64,000 bases of DNA, taken from the NCBI GenBank assembly GCA_031732795.1, contig JAVMKC010000031.1, positions 69,828 through 133,827 of the forward strand, given 5' to 3'. Shown piece after piece: positions 55,434 to 63,923 of the stretch; the stretch's first letter is position 1, and every line of letters begins with the position of its first letter. The translations under genes were made by a program, and so were the position numbers. The stretch is from Accumulibacter sp031732795 (lineage in GTDB: Bacteria > Pseudomonadota > Gammaproteobacteria > Burkholderiales > Rhodocyclaceae). Under the pieces are notes generated by a model. It saw only the letters and a list, made by a program, of their open reading frames with translations. It searched no databases and had not been told where the DNA came from.

Positions 55434-55732
55434 TCGTTTCCATGACCGGTGTTCGAAGCCGGATTCGGCCGCGACGGTCGACCAATGATTCACTACTCAT
55501 CGGTATTCCGCCGTCGGCCTCATTCTTTGAAGTGTGTCATCAGCCGATTGCGTTGCTCTGAATATCGGCAAGCTTGGCGTAGAGAGAAGTCACGGCTGTG
55601 GCCGTGATTCTGACTCGGGAATTCTCATCTTCGCCGATCGGCAATCTGCCCAGTACCGGGAAAATCGTCGACAATGGCGCTTTGACCGTCGATGGCGACG
55701 GTTTTCCTTCCTGCTGCCTGCGGATTCGCCCC
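55434..55732. other. Intergenic region with a hairpin
   Basis: About 299 bases with no convincing gene. A perfect hairpin TCACGGC-TGTG-GCCGTGA at 55590-55607 is followed by TTCT only, so it is at best a weak terminator for the small upstream gene. Confidence 0.45.
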
Positions 55733-56158
55733 ATGCCCAGAATTCAAATCGAACTGCCCGAGCAATTCACTTTCTCGACCGAAATTACGCTCTACATCGG
55801 CCATATCAACTACGGTGGCCATCTCGACAACGCCTTGTTGCTTGCCGTGGTTTCCGAAGCCCGCCTGCGATTTTTCAAGTCGCTGGGTTACAGCGAACTC
55901 GATGTCGAAGGCGTGTCGATCATCGTCGCTGATGCGGCGGTGCAATACAAATCGGAAGCATTCCATGGCGAAGTGATGGTCGTGAATATGATCGCCGCCG
56001 ATTTCGGCAGCAAAGGTTGCGATCTGCTGTGGCGGATGAGCAACCGTGAAACGCAGCGCGAAGTCGCCCGCGGCAAGACCGGCATCCTGTTTTTCGACTA
56101 CGCCGCGCGCAAGGTGATGCCGGTCCCCGAGAACTTCCGGCGGCGCGCTTCGCGCTGA
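55733..56158 (+). CDS. Hotdog-fold acyl-CoA thioesterase
   Basis: The ATG at 55733 gives 141 residues beginning MPRIQIELPEQFTF. YIGHINYGGHLDNALLLAVVSEARLRFF (about 21-48) is the 4-hydroxybenzoyl-CoA thioesterase-type core with an Asn in place of Asp near the catalytic turn, and VQYKSEAFHGEVMVV follows. The fold and length match bacterial acyl-CoA thioesterases of the YbgC/FcbC type. The frame is open upstream to 55598, but that stretch is non-conserved. The substrate is unknown. It converges on the DUF294 gene. Confidence 0.82.
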   Translation: MPRIQIELPEQFTFSTEITLYIGHINYGGHLDNALLLAVVSEARLRFFKSLGYSELDVEGVSIIVADAAVQYKSEAFHGEVMVVNMIAADFGSKGCDLLWRMSNRETQREVARGKTGILFFDYAARKVMPVPENFRRRASR

Positions 56159-56202
56159 TCCCGCCATTTGCCGATTCGGGGCCCGTCGGCTGATTACGCG
56201 GC

Positions 56203-57660
56203 TCACGATGGTGCGTACTCCCGGGTCAGGCTTCTCTGCAGCAAGCGGATTTGCTTGAAGGTTTCCTTGAGGATCAGCCGGTCGAGTTCGTGCAGCCGAT
56301 CCGGGTCGACACGGTTCGACGGTTCCCCTTCGCTGGCGGCGATCTGTCTTTCGAGACGAATCCGCTGGATGTGGTGAAAAGCGTCGACCATGGCCGCGGT
56401 TTGTTCGGCGGTCCAGGTTTGTGCGCCGGCGGCTCGCAGACGTTCGACGGTGTTGGTGTCTGGAATCCGCCGGGCCAACGCGTAGATGCGTGCCGCGTCG
56501 ACGAACGGCCGTGAACCGTGTTTCTTGAGATCGACGGTGTGCGGAAACTCCTTGTCGTCCTCGTAACGGAATCCCTGCCACCAATTCAGCGGCGATTGCC
56601 AGTTGAGAGTGTTGTGCACCATCGCCCGCAGAAACAACGGAAACGACGGCGTACTCGCCAGCAGCCAGTCGCGCAGCTCGTTGGCCAGTGATTCGTGGCC
56701 ATACAGCGGGCGGAGGTCGAAAAAAATACTCGAGTTGAGCAGTGATTCCGGATGCGGTTCCATCAGCCAGCGTTCGAAAGCCTGCTGCCATTCGTTGCTC
56801 GACAGACACCACTGCGGGTTGCTGGCCATGATCTGCCCTTTGCACAACGGAAAGCCGCAACGGTCGAGCGCGATGTTGACCGCCTGGGCGAAGGGCAGAA
56901 ATTGCTCCCGCAGGATCGCGGCGTGTTCACTGGATTCGGCTTGGAAAATCAATCCGTTGTCCTGGTCGGTGGCCAGCGTTTGCTCCAGGCGCCCTTCGGA
57001 GCCGAAAACCAGCCAGCACCAGGGCACATAAGGCAATTCGAAGCGGGAGGCGACGATTTCGATCGCCTGCAAGGTCAGCAAGTCGTTCAGTGACGACAGC
57101 CGATGGCACAAGGTCTCGGCATTGACCCGCTCGCTGACCAAGCGATTGACGAAGCGGCGGATGTCTCCGGCCAGGGTAGCCAAAGTGGAGATGTCGCGGG
57201 CCACCAGAATGGCATCGACGAGTTCCGCACTCTGCGCACCAGGCAAGGAATAGAGATCGGTTTGTGAAACCAGATTGAAGTAGCTGCCGTCGTTTTCGAT
57301 CAGTACCAGATGGCGGACACCACGGCGGACCATGGCCACGCTGGCTTGGTGAGCGTTGCTGTCCGCCGCGACGGTGATCAGGCCGCTGGTCATCACCGTG
57401 GCGATCGATGCCTGCAGGTCGCAGCCGTCGATGGCGATGCGACGGACCACATCCTTGAGCGTGACGATGCCCAAGGCGACACGGCGCTCGCGGTCGATGA
57501 CCACCACCGCGTCGGCGCCGGTCTGGTCGAGCAATAGCAGGGTTTCGCGAACGGTGGTCGTCGGACTGACGGTCAAGGGGCGGGCACGCACCAACTGGCG
57601 CAGCGCGGTGTACGGCGAGAACGGGGTAATGCGTGGCGGCTCAGTATTTGATCCGGGCAT
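56203..57660 (-). CDS. CBS-domain DUF294 nucleotidyltransferase
   Basis: The 485-residue protein has two CBS domains (about 28-78 and 88-140) and a DUF294 putative nucleotidyltransferase domain (about 165-300). FGSEGRLEQTLATDQD holds GS at 220-221 and the metal-binding DQD at 232-234, the GlnD-type catalytic pattern. A C-terminal DUF294_C helical domain follows. CBS domains usually bind adenosine nucleotides, so the transferase may respond to energy state. The start overlaps the exonuclease end by 20 bases. It is the last gene of the symporter-kinase operon. No substrate is known. Confidence 0.88.
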   Translation of the reverse strand: MPGSNTEPPRITPFSPYTALRQLVRARPLTVSPTTTVRETLLLLDQTGADAVVVIDRERRVALGIVTLKDVVRRIAIDGCDLQASIATVMTSGLITVAADSNAHQASVAMVRRGVRHLVLIENDGSYFNLVSQTDLYSLPGAQSAELVDAILVARDISTLATLAGDIRRFVNRLVSERVNAETLCHRLSSLNDLLTLQAIEIVASRFELPYVPWCWLVFGSEGRLEQTLATDQDNGLIFQAESSEHAAILREQFLPFAQAVNIALDRCGFPLCKGQIMASNPQWCLSSNEWQQAFERWLMEPHPESLLNSSIFFDLRPLYGHESLANELRDWLLASTPSFPLFLRAMVHNTLNWQSPLNWWQGFRYEDDKEFPHTVDLKKHGSRPFVDAARIYALARRIPDTNTVERLRAAGAQTWTAEQTAAMVDAFHHIQRIRLERQIAASEGEPSNRVDPDRLHELDRLILKETFKQIRLLQRSLTREYAPS

Positions 57661-59827
57661 GGTACGTGTGCTGGCTGGCTTCTCGCGCCTGGCGTAGCGT
57701 GGTGATGCCCATTTCCGCCAATAGCGGCAACATCTTCAGGAATACCTCGCCGGTGACCATCGCGTCCCCGAGCGCGGTGTGCCGACCGAAAACCGAAACG
57801 CCCAGTCGTTCGGTGATCGCTTCCAGACGATGGCTGGTCTGATTCGGATAAAGCACCGCCGAGAGCAGCAGGGTATCGAGCACCGGCTGATCGAAGCGGA
57901 CACCGGTCTGCCGTTCCTTGATCTGCAGAAAGCGCATGTCGAAAGCGGCGTTGTGGCCGACCAGGACGGTATCGGCGCAAAAAGTGTGGAAGGCCGGCAA
58001 GACGGTATCGATCTGCGGCTGACCGACCAGCAGTTCGGGCGTGATTCCGTGAATGTCGATCGACTCAGCCGACAATTCGCGATCGCCGGGATGAATCAAC
58101 TGATCGAAACATTCGTGCCGCAACAGCCGCCGATTGACGATTCGTGTGGCACCGATCTGGATGATTTCGTCGCCTTGCGAAGGCTGCAGTCCGGTGGTTT
58201 CGGTGTCGAAAACGGTGTAGGACAACTCGCTGAGCGGCGTGTCGTCGAGCGCGTGGCTGTTGGCCGACCACAGGAACAGGTCGAAATCGTAAAACTCGGG
58301 ACGCTCGCTGTCGTCGGCGGCGACGACGATCGTCCGTGGCGCATCCTTCGGCGGCTCGCAGACCGGCAGGATGGTCCGGAAAAACGCGCGGTGCGAGACG
58401 CGCTCGCGCTGAAACCAGATGTCGCCGTTGCAGCGTTCCAGAACATCGGTGACGCTGAGCGGCGACGATTCCCCGCCGCTGGCCATCGGTTCCTGCAACC
58501 AACTCATCGCCGCTTCGTTGTTCATGAACGTGCCGATCCACGACAGATCGAATTGCGCCAGCTGGCCATTGCGTATCAGCGACAGCCGCACCTCGCGCAC
58601 CTGATACTCGTCCTGTAAACGCCAAGCCAGATAACGCAGCGCCTGCAGCAGCCCGAAACTATCGACACGCAACCACAAGCCGTCTTCGACGGTTTCGGTT
58701 TTCACCGCCAGCCGCCGCATTTCGTTGGCACGTTTCTCGCCGATGCGCCGCGCGGCGACCTCGACCAGTTCGGCGCCGAGAATTTCCTCGAGCAGCCAGC
58801 GTTCGCGCAGATCATTCGAAAAAGACGCCGCCGCGGTTTCGAACTGCGCCGACAGCACTTTGGCTTCATCGCTGATCGCCGTCAAAAAACGATCACGCTG
58901 CGCCTGCGGCATGTCGGAGAAGTCGGAGAGCATTTCCGAAGCGGCACGGATGCTGGCCAACGCGCCCCGCCCGCCTTCGATCAACGACTGGATCAGCGCG
59001 TCGCGTCGCGCATGCCGTTCATTGCTGCTGGTCACGTCGTCGAGCACGAGTACGAAGCCGGTGATCGACAACGCTCCGATCCGCGCGCTGTGGGGCGCTT
59101 CACTGCCGAAGACCGGCGACAGATGCGCCCGCAACAGCCGGCCGGCGCGCGTCGCGGTGACGAACTGCGCCGAACCGATCGTTTTCCTGCTCTCCGCCTG
59201 TTCGTGTCCGACTTGCTGCAGACGTTCGAGCGCATGTTCGATCAACGCGCGGTCGAAAACGGTATAGATCGAACGTCCGAGGCCGAGCAGATCGAGATGG
59301 CTGCCGTCGGCAGCGGTGGACAATTCCTGCTTGGCGCGCTGGTTATAGAGCAGCACCCGGCCGTCGAGATTGCAGACGACGACGCTCTGACTCAATTCGG
59401 TCATCAACGCGGCCAGTCGCCCACGCTCTTCTTCGAGCGAGGCGCGTGCTTCACGGACCCGCTCGTCGACGTCGTTCTGCAAAGCGTCGCGTCGATCGAG
59501 CAACTGGTTCACCGATCGGGCCAGCGTCTGCATTTCCTCACCCGGATACTCGCCCAGCCGGATTCCTCCGTGCGCCGCCGCCGCGGTGGTCTCCTCGGCC
59601 ATGCGCAGCGGCGCAGCGACATGGCGCTCGTGCAGTTTGAGCAATTGCCAGACCAGCGGCGCACAAGCCGCCAGCGCCAGGACGACGATTGCCGACCAAC
59701 GATCGGCCGCCGCCATCTCGCTGTCATTGCCAGTGGCGATCAGCAGCGCGCTGGTCGCCCCGACCAGCAGCCAGACGTACAGACAGGCCAGGAGCGTGCC
59801 GCGGATCAGCCTGGGCGGGAAACTCAT
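57641..59827 (-). CDS. Membrane PAS/pseudokinase fused to a DnaQ-type 3'-5' exonuclease
   Basis: The 728-residue protein has two N-terminal membrane helices (about 10-33 and 44-62), a HAMP-like linker and coiled coil (about 65-135), a PAS domain (about 135-270), and a kinase-like stretch. The latter (about 280-500) has SIRAASEML resembling a dimerisation helix, but the phospho-accepting His is replaced. A DEDDh exonuclease ends it: DTE at 541-543, HNAAFD to Asp630, His683 and Asp688. It likely hydrolyses a nucleic acid or oligonucleotide at the inner membrane. The ATG overlaps the receiver-gene stop by 4 bases. Confidence 0.88.
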   Translation of the reverse strand: MSFPPRLIRGTLLACLYVWLLVGATSALLIATGNDSEMAAADRWSAIVVLALAACAPLVWQLLKLHERHVAAPLRMAEETTAAAAHGGIRLGEYPGEEMQTLARSVNQLLDRRDALQNDVDERVREARASLEEERGRLAALMTELSQSVVVCNLDGRVLLYNQRAKQELSTAADGSHLDLLGLGRSIYTVFDRALIEHALERLQQVGHEQAESRKTIGSAQFVTATRAGRLLRAHLSPVFGSEAPHSARIGALSITGFVLVLDDVTSSNERHARRDALIQSLIEGGRGALASIRAASEMLSDFSDMPQAQRDRFLTAISDEAKVLSAQFETAAASFSNDLRERWLLEEILGAELVEVAARRIGEKRANEMRRLAVKTETVEDGLWLRVDSFGLLQALRYLAWRLQDEYQVREVRLSLIRNGQLAQFDLSWIGTFMNNEAAMSWLQEPMASGGESSPLSVTDVLERCNGDIWFQRERVSHRAFFRTILPVCEPPKDAPRTIVVAADDSERPEFYDFDLFLWSANSHALDDTPLSELSYTVFDTETTGLQPSQGDEIIQIGATRIVNRRLLRHECFDQLIHPGDRELSAESIDIHGITPELLVGQPQIDTVLPAFHTFCADTVLVGHNAAFDMRFLQIKERQTGVRFDQPVLDTLLLSAVLYPNQTSHRLEAITERLGVSVFGRHTALGDAMVTGEVFLKMLPLLAEMGITTLRQAREASQHTYHARIKY

Positions 59828-60195
59828 CCCGTTTCCAGCAGCTTGCGCACCTCGGCGAGCAATTCCTTGGTCGAGAAAGGTTTGGTCATGTAGCCGTCCG
59901 CTCCCAGACCCAAGCCTTTGCTGACCTCGGTATCCCGCCCTTTGGCCGTGAGCATCAGAATGCGCGTGCCGCTCAACTCCGGGTCGGCACGAACGGCTTG
60001 GCAGACGTCGAAACCGTTCATCTTCGGCATCATCACGTCGAGCAGCACCAGATCCGGTCGCTCGCCGCGCACTTTGGCCAGCGCTTCTTCACCGTCGTTG
60101 GCCACCAGCACGGTGAATCCTTCGCGACGCAACAGGAAATCGATCGAGATGACGATATTTTGTTCGTCGTCCGCAATCAGGATTTTTTTACTCAT
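59824..60195 (-). CDS. Single-domain response regulator
   Basis: A 123-residue receiver domain with the acidic pair DD at 9-10, phosphoacceptor Asp53 in LLDVMMPKMNG, Thr in MLTAKG and Lys in YMTKPFS. No output domain is attached, so it acts by protein-protein contact or as a phosphorelay intermediate. It follows the symporter-kinase gene by 31 bases and overlaps the exonuclease fusion by 4 bases. The kinase is its likely partner. All conserved residues are present. Confidence 0.94.
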   Translation of the reverse strand: MSKKILIADDEQNIVISIDFLLRREGFTVLVANDGEEALAKVRGERPDLVLLDVMMPKMNGFDVCQAVRADPELSGTRILMLTAKGRDTEVSKGLGLGADGYMTKPFSTKELLAEVRKLLETG

Positions 60196-60226
60196 CTACA
60201 CTCCACTCCGATCACTCTTGCATGAA

Positions 60227-62986
60227 CTACGCTGTCCCTGCCTCAGCCGGCGGCGACGCCGCCGCGAAGGGCAAGGTGAAGCGAAACGTGGCGCCTTCCC
60301 CGGGGACGCTCTCCACCCACAGCCGACCGCCGAAATGCTCGATGATCCGTCGGCTGATAGGTAATCCCAGGCCGGTTCCCGATGGCTTGGCGGTCATCGT
60401 GTCGCCGACCTGGCGAAACTTTTCGAAAATCAGTTGCTGATCCTCCGGACGGATGCCGGGGCCGTTGTCGATCACGTCGACCTCGAGCCCGTCGTCGGCA
60501 ATCCGCAGCACCACCCGTACCTGACCGCTGCCCGGGGTCAGGAATTTGACGGCGTTGGACAACAGATTGAGCATCACCTGGATCAATCGATCACGGTCCG
60601 CCAGGATCAGCGGTGGATTCTCGGGCAGATCAAGTATCACCTCGGCGTCTTTTTCCCGGAACAGCTGACTGGTCGCCGCCACCGATTGTTCGATCACCTC
60701 TTTCAGATCGAGTTCGCAACCGTTCCAGTCGGCGCGGCCCGACTCGATCTTGGCCAGATCGAGCGTCTGATTGATCAATCGCGTCAACCGCTCGGTCTCG
60801 CTGACGATCAGCCCGAGGAAGCGTTCGCGGTCGGCCAGATGCATCTTCGGGTCATCACGCAGCAATTCGGAGAAGGCGCGGATCGAGGTCAGCGGAGTGC
60901 GCAACTCGTGGGTCACCGACGACATGATGTCATCCTTGACTCGGTCGAGTTCCTTGAGCCGTTCGTTGGCTTCCTGCAACTCGAGCGTAGCCGCCTGCAA
61001 CTGGCGTGATTTTCTTTCCAGCTCGCGGCTGTAGGTGCGCAGTTGCGAGGCTTCGTCGAGGATGTTCATCACCTCGTCGATGCTCAGCGGCTCTTCCTTG
61101 GCGACCGAGGCGACCATCGCTCGTGCCGAGGCGCTGCCGATCGCGCCGGCGAGCAACGACTCGGCAAACTGGACCAAGCGGGCATCGGCTTCCAGCCTCT
61201 CGATGCTTTCCGCGCCATGACGGCGGGCGAAGGCGTTGAAAGCGGCTTGCGCGCGAGCTTGACCGAGAAAACGCCCGACCAGATCCTGCAGATCGCTGAC
61301 CTTCGCCCGCCCACGCCACAGGACGACGCCTCGCGAACCGGTTTCCTTCAAGGCGTCGACGAACACCGCCGCCTGCGTCGCCTCGGCGACCATCGGCGGC
61401 CGCAACAGCGAAACGCCGACATAAGCGCCGATGTTGGCGAAGAAGCTCCAGAACAGACAATGCGAGATTTCATCGACACCGGTCAGACCAAACAGTTGCT
61501 GCGGACGGAGCAGTTCGATGCCGAACAAGCCTTGCGACAGGAAGCCATCGGGCAGCCAGCCGGACTTGGCGAACGAGGGCAGCAGCAAGGTATACATCCA
61601 GACCAGGAAACCGGCCGACAAGCCGGCTAGTGCGCCGCCGCGCGTTCCGCCTCGCCAGTACATGCCGCCGATCAGCACCGGCGCGAACTGCGCCACGGCT
61701 GAAAAACTAATCAGACCGATCGCCACCAGCGCGTAGGCTTCACCGGCCAGCCGGAAATAAAGATAACCCAGCAGGAGGATGCCGATGATCGCGCCGCGGC
61801 GAATGGATAGCAGCAATCGCGACAGATCGCGGCCCTGAGCCATCACCACCGCATGACGACGCAGCAAGAGCGGCATCACCAGATCGTTGCAGACCATCGT
61901 CGACAAGGCGATGGTCTCGACGATGACCATGCCGGTACCCGCCGACAAACCGCCGATGAACACCAGCAGGACCAGCCCTTCATGCCGTAGCGCCATCGGC
62001 AGGGTCAACACGAAGGTATCGGCATCCACGCCTTGACCGGCAAAATGCAGCAGACCGCCGAGGGCGATCGGCAAGACGAAAAGGTTGATCAGCAACAGAT
62101 ACAGGGGGAACAGCCATGCTGCGCGGCGCAAATGCTGCTCGTTGACGTTTTCAACCACCGCGATCTGAAACTGCCGCGGCAGGAAAAGCAGCGCCATCGC
62201 CGACAGAAAGAGCAGCGCGGTCCAGTTGGTGTAGCCCTGACCGGACGGCACCGCATCGGCCAGTCGACGCAATGCCGGATCGGCGATCACCCGCCGGAAA
62301 ATGTCGCCGGCACCGTCATACATCACATAGGTGACAAAAATGCCGACCGCGGTGAACGCCACCAGCTTGACCACCGATTCGAGAGCGATCGCCGCGACCA
62401 TTCCTTCGTGCCGCTCGGTGGCATCCAGATGCCGGGTGCCGAAAACGATGGTAAAGGCGGCGAGGATCAGCGCAACGTAAAAACTGACATCGGCCGCCAC
62501 CGACATCGTCGTGCTGCGTCCGGGCATGACGATTTCCGGATAGCTGAGCAACAGACTTACCGACCCCGAAATGGCTTTGAGCTGCAAAGCGATATACGGA
62601 ATGATGCCGACGACGGCGATGATCGTCACCAATCCGCCAAGAACATGGCTTTTGCCGTAACGCGACGAAATGAAATCGGCGATCGACGTGATCCGGTTGG
62701 CCTTGACGATACGGACCATCTTCAACAACAGGAACCAGCCCAGCGCCATCACCAAGGTCGGACCCAGGTAAATCGGCAGAAAACCGATTCCGGAAACGGC
62801 CGCGCGACCGACGCTGCCGTAAAAGGTCCAGGATGTGCAATAGACCGCCATCGACAGCGCATAGGTGCTGGCGTTGGCGATCACCGATTTCCCCTGGTCG
62901 GCGCGCTTGTCGCCCCACCAGGCCATGGCGAACAGCAGCCCGAGATAGGCCAGGGAAAAGGCGATGATGACCGGCAGTTCGAGCAT
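60227..62986 (-). CDS. Sodium:solute symporter-histidine kinase (CbrA type)
   Basis: The 919-residue protein begins with about thirteen helices of the sodium:solute symporter family (residues 1-510), followed by a STAC-type linker (about 575-650), a coiled coil, a HisKA domain with phospho-accepting His693 (SSVTHELRTPLTS) and an HATPase (NLLSNAVKF, IDNGPGI, GTGLGLPI). CbrA and CrbS have this layout and sense amino acids, acetate or overflow metabolites. No PAS domain is evident. The start lies nine bases after the small membrane gene. Partner receiver is the next gene. Confidence 0.93.
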   Translation of the reverse strand: MLELPVIIAFSLAYLGLLFAMAWWGDKRADQGKSVIANASTYALSMAVYCTSWTFYGSVGRAAVSGIGFLPIYLGPTLVMALGWFLLLKMVRIVKANRITSIADFISSRYGKSHVLGGLVTIIAVVGIIPYIALQLKAISGSVSLLLSYPEIVMPGRSTTMSVAADVSFYVALILAAFTIVFGTRHLDATERHEGMVAAIALESVVKLVAFTAVGIFVTYVMYDGAGDIFRRVIADPALRRLADAVPSGQGYTNWTALLFLSAMALLFLPRQFQIAVVENVNEQHLRRAAWLFPLYLLLINLFVLPIALGGLLHFAGQGVDADTFVLTLPMALRHEGLVLLVFIGGLSAGTGMVIVETIALSTMVCNDLVMPLLLRRHAVVMAQGRDLSRLLLSIRRGAIIGILLLGYLYFRLAGEAYALVAIGLISFSAVAQFAPVLIGGMYWRGGTRGGALAGLSAGFLVWMYTLLLPSFAKSGWLPDGFLSQGLFGIELLRPQQLFGLTGVDEISHCLFWSFFANIGAYVGVSLLRPPMVAEATQAAVFVDALKETGSRGVVLWRGRAKVSDLQDLVGRFLGQARAQAAFNAFARRHGAESIERLEADARLVQFAESLLAGAIGSASARAMVASVAKEEPLSIDEVMNILDEASQLRTYSRELERKSRQLQAATLELQEANERLKELDRVKDDIMSSVTHELRTPLTSIRAFSELLRDDPKMHLADRERFLGLIVSETERLTRLINQTLDLAKIESGRADWNGCELDLKEVIEQSVAATSQLFREKDAEVILDLPENPPLILADRDRLIQVMLNLLSNAVKFLTPGSGQVRVVLRIADDGLEVDVIDNGPGIRPEDQQLIFEKFRQVGDTMTAKPSGTGLGLPISRRIIEHFGGRLWVESVPGEGATFRFTLPFAAASPPAEAGTA

Positions 62987-62995
62987 CGCCGTCGA

Positions 62996-63196
62996 CTACT
63001 CGATCCGCCGTTCGATGGCCCAGGCGATCAAAGCGATCACCGCGGCCCAGGCAAGGAAGATGTAACCGTAAACCGGCGGGATCTCAGCAAGCAGCGTGCG
63101 GCGATCGAAGAGCGAAAGCAGCGGATAGTTGAACAGCACGCAGCCGATGAGAAAGGTGGCGATCAGACGATCGCCGGCCAGCACTCTGCGATGCAT
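62996..63196 (-). CDS. Small membrane protein preceding the symporter-kinase
   Basis: The ATG at 63196 has GGAGG six bases upstream and gives 66 residues with two hydrophobic helices (about 10-28 and 41-60). Small two-helix proteins often sit directly before symporter or symporter-kinase genes, as DUF4212 or DUF485 do before ActP-type permeases; this sequence is not a clear member of either. It probably forms a small subunit of the symporter part. It starts the five-gene minus-strand operon. Upstream in-frame starts lack a ribosome site. Confidence 0.75.
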   Translation of the reverse strand: MHRRVLAGDRLIATFLIGCVLFNYPLLSLFDRRTLLAEIPPVYGYIFLAWAAVIALIAWAIERRIE

Positions 63197-63923
63197 ATCT
63201 CTCCTCCGTCGAAAACAGCGGCCATTCGGCGGGTTGCCCGGCAGCGGCGTAGCAACACTCCCGATCCCACGACCCGTCGTTCTGTCCTCCTGCATGGAGA
63301 GGCTGGCCGCTTCGCTCAGCGGCTTCTGACACTCATGGTCGCCCGTTCAAGCCGCCGCATGGCGACCGTGACGGTTCTGTCCTGTCCATCGCGGCATTGT
63401 CGACAATTGACTGGTGCGACGCAATGCTTTTGCTGAGCCGGACGACCAAAAAACGGCAACGTGGCCGGGGGGATGCATCCACAGTGAGAGCAAATCCGCA
63501 ACGGGTTGTATCGCGAAGAGTGCTACAACCATCGTTCCCGGCGGCTTCAACCACCATAGTTGGGGAGCTTCGTCCAACCCTCAGCCGCCGTGTGCGTGGG
63601 CTTCATGGCACGTACGGCGAAAAACATCGTTCTTGCATCCCAGACCGGATCTGGCCTGGTTCATTGCCGCGGACGGCCTTGGCTTCTCTCTGTCTGTGCT
63701 TCGAGTTATGCTTTCCGTATGCAAGTGCTTTTCCAATTCTCCGTCCGGCCGAACCCTGCGGGTAACTGGACCACCTGTACACTTCGATGTTTTTTCCGCG
63801 CGACGCTCTCCAGAAGCCCGTCGGCTTTGTGTTCGGCAACCTCACCATTCATACCCAAGCGAGGTCTATAAAATGGGCGTTGGTACAATATTGCTAATCA
63901 TTAATATACCATTTGGGTTGGTT
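63197..63923. other. Gene-free 727-base region with several inverted repeats
   Basis: Short frames occur on both strands, but none has a ribosome site, family similarity or consistent codon use. Perfect inverted repeats are GGTCGCC/GGCGACC (63337-63343 with 63361-63367), GGTTGTA/TACAACC (63504-63510 with 63524-63530) and GGCGGCT/AGCCGCC (63540-63546 with 63583-63589). The last 45 bases are AT-rich. The operon promoter for the symporter-kinase cluster should lie near 63200-63300 on the minus strand, but no clear box was identified. Confidence 0.5.
63504..63619. ncRNA. Candidate structured RNA or element relic
   Basis: Three hairpins lie in 116 bases: a 7-bp stem with a 13-base loop (63504-63530), a 7-bp stem enclosing a GTTGG/CCAAC inner stem (63540-63589) and a CGCCGT-GTGC/GCAC-GT-ACGGCG stem with a two-base bulge (63586-63619). 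The second and third compete for four bases, so they are alternatives. The bulged stem resembles a group II intron domain V, but lacks its AGC triad and GNRA loop. Strand and function cannot be decided by eye. Confidence 0.3.

Noticed and set aside
63586..63619. Group II intron domain V
   Set aside because: The bulged stem looks similar, but the AGC triad reads CGC and the loop is not GNRA. No domain VI or reverse transcriptase gene is near.
63397..63871. Overlapping short frames on both strands after the signalling operon
   Set aside because: They have no ribosome site and no shared family, and overlap one another; kept as a gene-free region.
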